The translations under genes were made by a program, and so were the position numbers. Below, in pieces: positions 22,605 through 34,285 of a stretch of DNA of 64,000 nucleotides. Every line of letters starts with the position of its first letter. Positions within the stretch are counted from its first letter, which is position 1. A model generated the notes under the pieces. That model made no database searches and was not told where the DNA came from. It saw only the letters and a program-made list of their open reading frames with translations. Source of the DNA: Apostichopus japonicus (taxonomy: Eukaryota; Echinodermata; Holothuroidea; Aspidochirotida; Stichopodidae); the NCBI RefSeq assembly GCF_037975245.1, contig NC_092579.1:2905001-2969000 (forward strand), in the 5' to 3' direction.

Positions 22605-23623
22605 CACAATTGAAATAGGCCTATTAAAGCATTTAATATTCACTGGGAATATTATGTCAATAGAAGATCATTGGAAAAGTGCATTGACTTTCAATATGTC
22701 GAAAAACCTATACGAGAAAAGGTTTGTCAGTGTCTAAAGTTGAAACTGACACTTCACCAAGTTGCCTAGCAACAACAGACTGTCTTTTATCCATCCAAAC
22801 ATTATGTGTTTCTAGGGATGTTCTTGTGCATGCTAAAGAAGGTGACTATCCGTTACTGAAAACAAATATTGGATAGTCTTGAAAGGCAGAGCCATGAATG
22901 AAAATAACAGATTGAAAACGGTTGTAGAATGTGATTTATAAACTCTTTTATACTAAACTGAATTAAACATGATTTGAAAAGCGATGTTTTTTTTATGTTT
23001 ATTTTCTTTATGACCGATTATTTTTGGAATTCGGCCCTTGGGACAATAAACTTTTCCAGATGCTAAACTCTCTAACTTGTCCTCTCTTATTATGATGCTT
23101 CACTCTTAATATCTTATTAGCAAATATGAAGTTCCTAGCCTTTTCTGATGCTGCTCAAACTGTCAGTTCAAGTACTCAGTCGCAGTTTCGCTTATCATGG
23201 AAGGATTCGTGTGTGTAGCACAATGATAGGCTTATGGTATTATATATACTGAATGAATAACAAACAACACGCTCATAGTGCATAGCGTATAGGAATCATT
23301 GGAAATCCCCTCGACCGCAATTAGGTTATCTAAGTCAACGATTCTGCCCATAGCGTAGAAAGCATCGGAAATCCTCTCTAAAGCAATCACCTTATCAAAG
23401 TTAATGATGTATATGAGCATATGGTGACGTGTCACTTCATAGACACGCAAGGTTTAAAATTTGTCAGTCTTGACATTAAAAATACGTTAATACATTCTGT
23501 TTATCAGTGTTTATCAAGTATACATACATCTGACGCAGCTACCAGTTAGCCTCTGCCCGATTGCTGTTATTAGAGTATACCTGATTACTGCACATATCAG
23601 CTAGTTTTCTCTTTATCACAGCC

Positions 23624-23709
23624 ATGGAGAAAACAAGGATATTCAGCTTGGTTCTTGTTTTGGTCGGGCTCTGCCAGACGGCCTTATCGTCCACTAATCT
23701 GGATGAAGA
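23624..23709 (+). CDS. Unit A exon 1 (signal peptide)
   Basis: 28 codons plus two bases, ending LDE before donor GTGAGC. The ATG is in a good context (GCCATGG). The same exon is at 33119 and 48717. Confidence 0.8.
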
Positions 23710-26404
23710 GTGAGCATTTGTCAACATGATTTTTTCTATTGTAGTATTAAATAGATGTTGAGGTTGTATTAGGTGTAAAGAAATAACGTTATTTAGAAGC
23801 TAATGAATGATGGTTAATGCTTTGAATTGAAACCTGACTAGGGTGGACAAATACCTAAATTTGAAGAAATATCTACACATTTCTTTCGTTAAGTGCTTAG
23901 TTGTTCGTAAACTTGTATTCATTGCTCGAAGAACAGCTGGTCTTCGATGGGACTAGAAAAACCTAGGCTATGGTCACCCTTAATACTACACTTGGTATCA
24001 CAATTAAGCCTTCGATCATGTTCACAATGTCTCTCTGACTAGGCCTAATAGCTTTATTTATCAGAGCTAGGTCTCCGACTAGGCTACTAATGTTATTATT
24101 ATACATAGGCTTCTACCTGTAGTACTTCTACGCCTGCTAACAGTAACAGTTCGATCAAGTTCTAACTGACGTTCGATGAAGTTGATCGAAGGAACAATTG
24201 CCTCAAATAATTTGCATGGGTTATACCGGCAGGCGCGTAGAGAAGGGGGGGGGGGGAGGCGAACAACGGGGTACACAACCACAGTATAGGCAGGCAGCAC
24301 ACTTGATGCACAGACAACTTTGCTTGGAAGCCATGCATACAGACGAAAGTTGCCCGCACCCCCAAGAGGGCACGTGCCCTCCCAAAAAAACATCGTGCCA
24401 CCCAGATGCGATTTCTAGTGTTAAAAACATTTCTCAAAACAATAACTTTTTCACAAAGGACGAAACGTATTACATCTTTCCACCGATCTTCAGAATAACC
24501 AGTTGTTTTCTCACTTCAGGGTCACAGAAGCCCCGGCGTAGATCGCTAGTGCTTAAACTTCGCTACTCCCCTGCATGAATTTCAATTGTCAACACTCTTA
24601 ATTAAAGCCATTATCAATGCAACAGGGTTAAATTTCCTCTTTTATCCGCCTCGATTAAAAACATAAATATCAGACGGACTTAGCCCGAAAATTATTGAAC
24701 ATAAAGTTACTTCAAGTTGCAAGTTATAGCACCAGATTGCATCTGAGGGCCCTCAATTAATCAAACATTTCTCTCTCCCCCTTAGACCCCTCCTGACGGC
24801 ATTCAAGAGTAAGCACTGTGCCTCCTAATTAAGCGCTGTGCCCTCACTGTGCCCCCTCTCAAGATTGAAATGTCTGCCGATGTCACTGGTTAGGTTACAT
24901 TTGTGTCTAACCATCTCCGCTCTTTGACCTCGGTTGTAGATATTCATTGACTACTAAACAGCGGAGCTAATGAGTTTGCAAGATTTGACAACTTTATGCC
25001 GTTATCTTTCGTAAATTCAATGAAAGTCAATCATATTAACAACTTGATCGGGCAGTGTTTGATTGATTCACGGCAATTTCGCAATAGCTTCCGGGTCCAA
25101 AATAAACCTTCATTCCAACTTTAAAGGCCCACAACTTCCTTGCGAATACGTGTTGGAATATATAATGCCGAAGGACAGTTTAAAATTGCTTAATTTTGTT
25201 GCAACAACAAGGGGACTTCGAGAGAATACCAATTAAGAAAAACTATACAAAAGTCATTAACGAAAGTTCCCATTGGTCTAAATTTCATAAATATATGTTT
25301 TGTAAAGAACTAGAACAGAGTGTATTTCGTTTTGCATACAGTCTATGACGTAAACGTTGGCCAATCACAATCCAATATTTAAATCTTTCTCAACGTTTTT
25401 ATCGTCTAACAACATCAAAACTGGCACCAGGCGTCCATCTCACAAGCCGTCAGGCTTTCTAGTTTAAATTAAATTCTGCAACTTTAAAAAAGTCAATTAC
25501 AACATAGCTTCTTAGAAATTGCAGACGAAGCCGTGTTTACGACTCTGAACCTTTACAGACGGCGCCCTCTATTTCGTTTTCTGGACATTCAGTTTGACCT
25601 TGCATGATAAGATTTGAACGTTCATAAAATGATATATATGTATCAAGGATGTAGCTTGTACCTGATGAAATGTGCAAAGTTAGCAATATTTTCAATTTTG
25701 AACACATCAGTATGAGGAACTGGCCGCCATTTTGTCCTGTCAAACATTGAAATTGGTTTACGGTCTTGTTCAAGGCCAGGCCCTCTCACTCGACCTCACA
25801 ACACTAACCCCAGTCCATTGGTAACTTGTCACACCCACACACCAAAGTGTACACAATATAAACAAGAGGGCATTCCACGGAGTTGCATATCTTATCACAA
25901 ACAAACGCTGATTTCAAATGAACAAATGTATTATTAGCAACGCAATCTGGAAAAACGTTTTGAAGTAAACATGACTACATTCTTAAAAATACACATTTGA
26001 CATTTAACCACCTGACTTTTGACCTCGGTTTCCATGGCAACCAGTTTGATACTACTTGATATTTTCGTTATACCTGTGCAGGTTCCATGTCAACTTTATT
26101 TTTCAACTTGGACTAATAGCAAAAGATCAATTTTAACTAATTTTTTTCTACCTTTGACCTCTGATCTTTGCTTCCAGGGGTCTGAGAGACACAAGTTTCC
26201 TACCAAGTTTCAAAAAAATCTGCCCACCCATTTTAGGAGTTTTTTTTTTACACACAATTTGTCACAAACACACATTGAATGGCACGTTGTCAAACACACA
26301 CAAACATACACCCGCCACACGTTTCGATCAATCCCTCTGTCATGGACTTCCGGTCACCATGGGTGAATCCCCATCCCCAGAGAAGATACTCAGGATAACC
26401 AATC

Positions 26405-26446
<42 letters not shown>

Positions 26447-26479
26447 TATATATATATGTGTGTGTGGGTGCGTGTGGGG

Positions 26480-26532
<53 letters not shown>

Positions 26533-29500
26533 TATATTATATACTCTTTCTTTAAAGAAACTACAATGAATGGAGCAATGAATTGATCGCTCAGGAGATG
26601 ATCACTGTTGCAGCAAAGTTTAAGGTATCAATCCTCTTGTTCTTTTGTTTTATTAGTATTATAAGTAATATTATCATATATGGGCTGACTTTACTAAATA
26701 TGTTGGTTTGTCATAGCTTCATACGGTTAATTGGGCCTTTGATGCTCTAAAATCTAAATCAACGTGTTTTCTTAATTTTGGAGTACGCTCAAAGCCTTGG
26801 GATGAACCGGTCAGGACTCAATGTGATTGTGAAGCTATGTAGGCACAAACAAAGAATTAGAACCAAAATCTTATCACACAAAACGTTCATCCACAGTGAG
26901 TAAAATGTGTACAGAAGTTGTTTCGATTTCTCTAATTGGTTGTGCGATTATTCGAAAGGGGTGAAGAACTAAACACTGCCCGAAGCAATAAAGCTCTATT
27001 TTGATACGATCTCCTATAAATATTATTATTATTATTATTATGAAGTCATAGACAGGGGCGTGCACAGCATTTCAACTGGTGGGGTGGGGTGAGGGGTCAC
27101 CAATAGTAGGCACCTAAACCAAAGGCGGATGAAGGATATTAAAAGGGGTGTTATCCTGAGGTCATTGAAGCAAACAGCCATATAGGTGGGGGGGGGGGTG
27201 TCGGCTACTCCACCGAAGAAATAAACATTCGAAGCATCCGAATTCTGCACTTTGAGGCATATTTAGATCATCATATAGATCTATGTAAATATCTTTAAAC
27301 GTAAGATTGTGCTAAAGTACTCATAATTCCCTGCAACCGATTTTTGCAGTGTGTGTCGATACCCCTATGGAAGCGCCAAGAGCGAATGAAGGATTTTAAA
27401 AGGGGAATGCTGTCCTGAGCCGACAGCCATGTAGGTAGGTTGCACTTCACAGAAGAAACAAAAGCTTCAAATTCTGCCGATATTGAGGCATATAAAGTTG
27501 TCTGGGGGATACAACCCCCAGAAAATATTTGAAATTGAGATGTGATGCGAAGCGTGACCTTGCAAGTATCTGATGTGTTTATGATCGCCGGGTGTACTGG
27601 AGTAGATGGTTTACTATTCAATAATGTTTCAATTACTGATAAATCACTCCCTTTGTCTTCTAACATTCCATATATTGCCATTCTTTACAACCTTTCTTTG
27701 GCTGTTTTGTCTTCTGCAGGATATTCGAACATATTGCCGAGAAGACGGTTACCCGGATAGTGATAGTCTGGACGACATAGCAGACCAATTAGATTCAGAA
27801 CTCTCTCACTTAACCGACCAGATCAGTTTATTTTCGTCCCAAGGAGGTTTGCTTGGCGGCCTGTTAGTCGCCTCTTCGTTCATCCCGTCACCTCTGAGTC
27901 CTGCCCTCTTCTACTACGGTAATTACTTGACTTTGGGTTCTGGAGTTGGGCACATCAGTAACATAGTTTTGAAAAGCGCAAGAGATGACATAAATGAGGT
28001 AGACCTGAAGGGCATCCTCTTCCGAATTGGTAAATTGCATCACAACATCGAAGTTTATAAGTTAGCACGTAAAGGCATCGACAGTCTACCTGTAGCAGCA
28101 AAGTTACTCATGAACGACGAAATGATTCTCAGCGAGGAAGAGTCACAGAAGATCCTTCACAGACTTCACAATATTGAAAATATTATGCCATCGATTTTGA
28201 AAGGCGAGAAAATAGGCCTAGCGGACCTTTTAGAAATATGCACCAATATATACGAGATCATTGATCATTTCGACGCACTTACCATTGTTCGAGAAACTTG
28301 GCAACAAGTGAAATGGCAGATCTATGAACTGAAAAGGGATTCAACGAATGCTGCTGGATCGTTCAATGGGCACAAAAGTGCCATCAGTACAGAATTGAAG
28401 AGCGTGGTCGGCGGTACTTTTCAGTTACTTGGCTCAAACTCAAAGGTTATTAAATTTTACAGTATTTAACAAGAAATAAAACAGTTCATACACCCACCAC
28501 ATATATCGAAAGCAGTAATAAAGGTATGCGATGGTAATTGCACGTGTGTATGTGACGCCTTCGGTTTTAAACACGACCTAGTTTCGAATGAGGTGTAACA
28601 GAAGTTTTAACAACACCATCGATCCCAGAAAATACACACACACAGCTGGCTACCGTCGGTATTTAGCACTAGTGTACACTCAGTACATACAGCTGCGGTC
28701 AATATCTACAGCATAGTATACAATTAAGGATACAGCGATGGACATCTCAGATCCAGCTTAAGATAACAATTAAGGTATCACGTTTCATTACTGTCTGCAT
28801 TTTGTTGCGACAAGAACAAAACGTCACTTGCAAGCAACAGAAAGTTAACTTTTTCAGAAGGCCGCACGAGGTTTGGGGCGAGTTTTCAATGCCTTTAATG
28901 AGCTTTGACCTCTGACCTCTAGCCATATAACGTCTCACAGTGACACATTAGTCCATTGAGCTTGCAGATTCGGAGAAGTTTGTGGCACACATTTTCTCAC
29001 GACTTTGCCAAGTTTGAAATCGTGAGTTTTGCCGTTTTGCCTTAAGTAAAACCTAGATAATCACGGAAGTGATGGTTTCTGTCATTTAAGTGTCATATTA
29101 GCCCCGCGTGTAATGACACAAAATATAGCTTGGACGATGTCTGATCATTAGCCATGTCCTCACCGGTTGAGGCACAACAGCTTGTGCACATATAGATCCC
29201 TTTACGTTTTCAAGTCCATATGAATTGCAGGTAAAGAGAAGTTTGGACACTTTTCGCACTGATTTTAATTTTGACCACGTGGCTGTTTAAGTTTTACGTA
29301 AAGTAATAGTAATAATGAAAAGGTATACTTCAAAAGATTACAACTTTTAATACCAACTTTCAGTTGAAAATTGGATGTTATGCCTACAGTAGACTACGTC
29401 ATTGTGACTAACCAGAAATGCACGCCAAACAGCAAAGCAAAACAAATTATATTTTGCTACACTGCAGTCAATTATAGTTACTATTTTGTTACCATACTTT

Positions 29501-30061
29501 TCTTATAGGACTAGATATCCTCGATAGGTGGCTCAGTCTTTACTGAATGTAAGACTCCTCTCTAGTTAACTATGTATGTGTGTGTATGTGTGTATGGGTG
29601 TATGTATGTATGTATATGCTGTGAGAGTCGATGTCTCGAGTTTTCATTGCTGTGGACGATGGCATTGTTTGAGACTTGTCGTTCAATATATACGGTACCC
29701 ACTATCCAAAGAACCAGCACACTGCTGATTAGAACACACGATATTCTTTTAATGCGCTTACATGGTGAAAGACACCGATGCCCGAGCTTACATACTATAG
29801 CGTGAAAGCATTGATCAAATCCATGGCCTTCTGAAACCCCAAGATCACCCCATTATCTTTCTCCTTTTCTTTCAGAGTATGGGACTATGGTCCAATGTCT
29901 TTAGTGGAACATTAAGCGTATTGAATATCTATAATGAGGCAGGGAACATCGATTCCACGAAAGGACACATCAGAAATAAGAGGGCCTTGGTACGTGAACT
30001 TCGAGCTATTGCGAGAAACGTAAGACAAATTTGTGCTGGGTTAGACTCTTGTTCAAACTAA
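23624..30061 (+). CDS. Unit A gene: secreted hydrophobic-hairpin protein, tentatively ApoL-like
   Basis: Exons 23624-23709, 26558-26624, 27720 onwards and 29876-30061. Exon 1 is a signal peptide ([18 protein letters not shown], then TALSS). Exon 2 adds [20 protein letters not shown]. Exon 3 has a Cys near its start (TYCRED), the apolar hairpin ([31 protein letters not shown]) and helices. Two C-termini are possible. Reading through to TAA at 28467-28469 gives 300 residues, with AATAAA six nt later. Splicing from the weak GTTATT donor at 28446 to exon 4 gives 354 residues ending CAGLDSCSN. Phases fit either way. The protein would enter the secretory pathway; its function is unknown. Confidence 0.72.
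24233..24545. mobile_element. Possible MITE-like insertion in intron 1 of unit A
   Basis: At 24233 the unit A sequence departs from unit C (49513) just after TTATACCGG and enters a segment starting CAGGCGCGTAGAGAAGG with a G11 run. It later carries GTGCCCTCCCAAAAAAAC, a phrase also seen at 35024 in unit B. The 3' boundary is uncertain and no duplication was found. Confidence 0.35.
26405..26530. repeat. (AT)n and (GT)n microsatellite before exon 2 of unit A
   Basis: AT runs flank a GTGTGTGGGTGCGTGTGGGG core. The corresponding region in unit B (36164-36385) has expanded and exon 2 is gone there. Confidence 0.95.
26558..26624 (+). CDS. Unit A exon 2
   Basis: 67 nt between acceptor TTTAAAG and donor GTATCA, completing the split Glu codon and adding 22 codons. 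Same size and phase as exon 2 of copy 1. Confidence 0.75.
27720..28469 (+). CDS. Unit A exon 3 (hairpin exon, read through to stop)
   Basis: Begins after the CTTCTGCAG acceptor with [20 protein letters not shown] and runs 249 codons to TAA. It aligns with 41885-42637 throughout and with copy 1 exon 3 up to ELKS. The apolar hairpin spans about codons 37-70 of the exon. If exon 4 is used, this exon ends at 28445. Confidence 0.8.
   Translation, partial: DIRTYCREDGYPDSDSLDDIADQLDSELSHLTDQISLFSSQGGLLGGLLVASSFIPSPLSPALFYYGNYLTLGSGVGHISNIVLKSARDDINEVDLKGILFRIGKLHHNIEVYKLARKGIDSLPVAAKLLMNDEMILSEEESQKILHRLHNIENIMPSILKGEKIGLADLLEICTNIYEIIDHFDALTIVRETWQQVKWQIYELKRDSTNAAGSFNGHKSAISTELKSVVGGTFQLLGSNSKVIKFYSI
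28475..28480 (+). promoter_or_regulatory. Polyadenylation signal AATAAA after the exon 3 stop
   Basis: AATAAA begins six nt after the read-through stop codon of unit A and is preserved after the unit B stop (about 42643). Copy 1 lacks it at the equivalent place. It may allow a short transcript that omits exon 4. Confidence 0.45.
28565..28855 (+). repeat. Unclassified interspersed repeat
   Basis: This segment matches the reverse complement of about 34020-34285 in intron 1 of unit B, for example the shared words CGAATGAGGT, ACCATCGATCCCAG and CGTTTCATTACTGTCTGCAT. It is absent from the corresponding intron of unit B. No coding capacity was recognised. Confidence 0.7.
29876..30061 (+). CDS. Unit A exon 4
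   Basis: 61 codons and TAA after acceptor [26 protein letters not shown], then a basic helix, ending CAGLDSCSN. Phase 0 fits exon 3. Use depends on a weak GTTATT donor. Confidence 0.6.
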   Translation, partial: SMGLWSNVFSGTLSVLNIYNEAGNIDSTKGHIRNKRALVRELRAIARNVRQICAGLDSCSN

Positions 30062-30500
30062 AGGTCGTGGTCTTTATATGCTGAACATTCGCCAGGTTTA
30101 AACACCTTATCTTTAAATACAGGATTGGCAGAGAAGGGATGGGCTACTAAAAGGTGTGTGTTTGTGGGGGGGGGGAGGGGTGGGGGTGAGGGTTAACCCA
30201 TCATGAATTGCCCTCATAGGACGTTTGGTGACATATTTTGATCGTATCTTATGATAATAATAGTTTTGATTTCTTTTTGCGCAATATTATTATCCAATAA
30301 AATCATTTCTGGACAATCGCACAAGCTTTCAATGGACTTGTTTCCATTGACTTATCTGCATCATTCAAAATAGATACCGTTTCTGTATAAAATATAGAAA
30401 TATTATCAAAAAGCAAAACTAATTGAAACTAAGAAGAAAGATATAGCTCAGTCACTCCCTATTCCCCTTTTCCACATCCCCCACCCCCCCCCCCATAAAA

Positions 30501-31313
30501 ACACCCGTCTAGAATAGTAAAATATTGTGTACATTATATATACTCAACTTGATAGGCGTATGAATAAACATTATGTTGTTGTTTTGTTTATATGAAGACG
30601 TATTAGTTTCACCCTCCTACTGTGAGATCTTTCTTAGGTATAAACAGGTGTATTTTCTTTGTTGGTTTGTGTGGATTCCCTTTTATTTAATTGTTGTTTA
30701 TAATTGTTGTACTTGTCTTAGTAAAGGTGGTGATGTATATACATATTCTCGTAATATAAGTTTTTTAATTATCAGTCTTATGTTAAACTTAGCATTTAAA
30801 AATTTACTTTCACATTATTTTATAACATTAGTGTCAGATTAAAACTGTAAAACACGCAAGTTTGCATTTTACCCTCATATATTCATGTGCTGAAATTATT
30901 CACCCGTCTATTATACACCCGTCTAGAATAGTAAAATATTGTGTACATTATATATACTCAACTTGATAGGCGTATGAATAAACATTATGTTGTTGTTTTG
31001 TTTATATGAAGACGTATTAGTTTCACCCTCCTACTGTGAGATCTTTCTTAGGTATAAACAGGTGTATTTTCTTTGTTGGTTTGTGTGGATTCCCTTTTAT
31101 TTAATTGTTGTTTATAATTGTTGTACTTGTCTTAGTAAAGGTGGTGATGTATATACATATTCTCGTAATATAAGTTTTTTAATTATCAGTCTTATGTTAA
31201 ACTTAGCATTTAAAAATTTACTTTCACATTATTTTATAACATTAGTGTCAGATTAAAACTGTAAAACACGCAAGTTTGCATTTTACCCTCATATATTCAT
31301 GTGCTGAAATTAT
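30501..31313. repeat. Perfect 414-bp tandem duplication
   Basis: 30501-30914 is followed by a second copy starting at 30915. I see no difference between them over about 400 bp. Units B and C have one copy (43900-44300), so the doubling is recent and specific to unit A. Confidence 0.92.
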
Positions 31314-31344
31314 TTAACTTAATCTTTCAATTTTTGTAAAATGT

Positions 31345-31354
31345 GTCGTGTACA

Positions 31355-31404
<50 letters not shown>

Positions 31405-31458
31405 GATTTTCATTTATATATATATATATATATATATCTATATATATATATATATATA
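31345..31458. repeat. (AT)n microsatellite at the A/B junction
   Basis: Two AT runs separated by TTAAGATTTTCATTT, matched by 44338-44413 at the B/C junction. Confidence 0.95.
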
Positions 31459-32074
31459 CTGTTATTGGGGGATGTGCTAGTTTGGATGATGTTATTCAAC
31501 TATAGGCCTAACATAAGGCCTTCCACAGGAAAAGAAAGACAATGACTTTCATAAGGCACATTATCATGAATGATAAAGGCTATTATTTTATTCACTAATT
31601 TTTATATAGTGTGATTATCTCAGAGACCATGTGGGCTGTAATAAACATGACTAACTTTCAGAACTTGGACATATAGACCATCTTTGACAAAACTGATTCA
31701 TGAGTGACAGGTAGCCAAAAGTCAATTTATTCGTTTTATACGAAAAAAATGGCTCACAATTGAATAATATGGGAATACTATGTCAAAGGAAGGTCATTGG
31801 AAAAGTGCATTGACTTTCAATATATCGAAAAGTCTACGAGAAAAGGTTTGTCAGTGTCAAAAGTTGAAACTGACACTTCACCAAGTTGCCTAGCAACAAC
31901 AGACTGTCTCTTATCCCTCCAAACATTATGTGTTTCTAGGGATGTTCCTGTGCATGCTAAAGAAGGTTACTATCCGTTATTAAAAACAAATATTGGAAAG
32001 TCATGAAAGGCAGAGCCATGAAAAAAATAACAAATTGAAAACGGTTGTAGAATGTGATTCATAACTCTTTAACA

Positions 32075-32455
32075 CAGTGGCATAGGAAGATACTTTTGAG
32101 TGGGAGGGGGGGGGGGTGAAGACTGATGGCCGGCCTGGGGGAGGGCTCTAATGGGAGGGGTGTCCTCCTCCCCTTTGGATAATTTTTTGCATTTCCAGGC
32201 GGCCTCAGATGCAATTTGGTGCTATATAGCAAACTTCAACACCCACTCCATATTGTAAATAATTTTGCATTTTCACCTAGCCTTAGATGCAATTTGGTGC
32301 TCCAAATGAGATTTTTTTACTCATTTGGAAATTAAAAAGGGGTTTTCTGACTGGCGAAGCGGGGGGGGGGGCGTGATGATACTTCCGCCCCCCATATTTT
32401 TCACTGGGGCGGGCTGGCGCTTCCCCACAGCCCCCCCCCGGCTCCTACGCCCTTG
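32075..32455. mobile_element. hAT MITE, unit B copy
   Basis: 381 bp with ends CAGTGGCATAGGA and TCCTACGCCCTTG, flanked by CTTTAACA (32067-32074) and CTTTAATA (32456-32463), an 8-bp duplication with one change. The orthologous insertion is at 47677 in unit C. Unit A has the empty site at about 22945-22952. Confidence 0.88.
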
Positions 32456-33118
32456 CTTTAATACTAAACTTTAATACATGCTTTGAAAAGCGATGATTTT
32501 TCATGTTTACTTTCTTTATGAACGATTATTTTTGGAATTCGGACCTTGGGACAATAAAATTTTCCAGATGCTAAACTCTCTAACTTGTCCTCTCTATTAT
32601 GATGCTTTACTCTTATTTCTTATTAGCAAATATGAAGTTCCTAACCATTTTCTGATACTGCTAAAACTGTCAATTCTAGTACTTAGTCGCAGTTTCGCTT
32701 ATCACGGAAGGATTCTTGTAAGTAGCACAATGATAGGCTTATGGTATTATATTGAATGAATAACAAACAACACGCTCCTGCGCATAGCGTATAGAAATCA
32801 TTGGAAAACCCCTCGAACGCAATTACGTTATCAAAGTCAATGATTCTGTGCATAGAGTAGAAAGCATCGGCAATACCATCTAAGGCAACCACCTTATCTA
32901 AGGTGGCGCCGTATATGAGCATAGGGTGACGTGTCACTTTATAGACACGCAAGGTTTAAAATTTGACATTATAGAAATACATAAATACATTCTGTTTATC
33001 GGTGTTCATCAAGTTTACATACATCTGACGCATATAACAGTTAACCTCTGTCCGATTGCTGTTATTAGAGTATACCTGATTACTGCACATATCAGCTAGT
33101 TTTCTCTTTATCACAGCC

Positions 33119-33201
33119 ATGGAGAAAATAATGATATTCAGCTTGTTTCTTGTTTTGGTCGGGCTCTGCCAGACGGCCTTATCGTCTAATCTGGATGAAG
33201 A
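33119..33201 (+). CDS. Unit B exon 1 (signal peptide)
   Basis: 27 codons plus two bases before donor GTGAGT. It lacks one codon found in A and C (SSNLDE against SSTNLDE). Confidence 0.7.
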
Positions 33202-34019
33202 GTGAGTGTTTGTCAACATGATTTTTTCCATTGTAGTATTAAATAGATGGTTAGCTTGTATTAGGTGTAAAAAAAGTAACGTAATTTAGAAGCTAATGAA
33301 AGATGGTTATTGTTGTGAATTAAACCTGACCAAGGTGGACAAATTCCCAAATGTAAAGGGATATTTATACACATTATTTCGTTTAGTTCTAAGTTGTACG
33401 TAAACTTGTATCCATTGCTGCTGTGCTATAGCATGCTAATCATATTTATTACCACAAACTTTAAGTGGTTCTGTGTGTTTCGAAAAGGGAATACATAAAA
33501 AAGTTCATTTTCATTAAAACAATGGAACTTCGTTTAAGCTGCTTATCTGACGAACCATGAAAAATGGGAAGGTTTCGCCTAGCTCATTTTGCCTAAAACG
33601 TTTCATTAATTAAAAAATTAATGATCAAAAGTATCAAAAGTATCAATACTTGGAAACAGATTTCATTCATGTATTCTGTTACGCAGTTCCTCTTGATTTA
33701 AACAAGCCAGTGAGGGAACACATTGTAAAGATATTCAGTAACAACGAAGCTCTCCTTGCTCATTACTAAACTCACGGCTAGGCGTGGCCTAGCTCTCATA
33801 ATGAGAATCGTTTTTTTTTCCTAAAATGCTTTCAATATTACCGTTGTTACGCCGCTTCCGTTAGTTTTAACAACCATCACTGTCATTTCAGTCATTAAAT
33901 TACATGTTCACCCATGAAAAACACCGGTGGTACATCGAAACATTTTTGGTTTGCACGTAGTCACTTTAAAGGCATCGAAGACTCTCCCTAAACCGCGTGC
34001 CACCCTCTGAAAAGGTTAA

Positions 34020-34285
34020 GTTCCCGTTGCTTGCAAGTGAAGTTTTATTCTTGTCGCTACAAAATGCAGACAGTAATGAAACGTGATACCTTGTTATCTT
34101 TTATCTAGACCTGAGATGTCCATCACTGCTATGTACACTGTGTTGTGGGTATTGACCGTAACTGTATGAATTGATTGTACAATAGTGTCTAATTACCGAC
34201 GGTAGCAAGCTGTGTGTGTATATTCTGCTGGGATCGATGGTGGTGTGTATACTTCTGTTATACCTCATTCGAAACTAGGTCAGAT
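34020..34285 (-). repeat. Unclassified interspersed repeat, inverted relative to 28565
   Basis: Reverse-complement match of 28565-28855, located in intron 1 of unit B and absent at this place in unit C. Confidence 0.65.

Larger units (their letters stand above)
22013..31457. repeat. Tandem duplication unit A
   Basis: Starts near the shared text TTATTCAACTATAGGCCTAA (22049) and ends before the same text in unit B (31491). It contains a complete four-exon gene of the second subfamily. The flanks and introns align with units B and C outside lineage-specific insertions. Confidence 0.85.

Noticed and set aside
30573-31256. Two identical 89-codon proteins
   Set aside because: They are one chance frame in the two copies of the 414-bp tandem duplication; units B and C do not keep it open.
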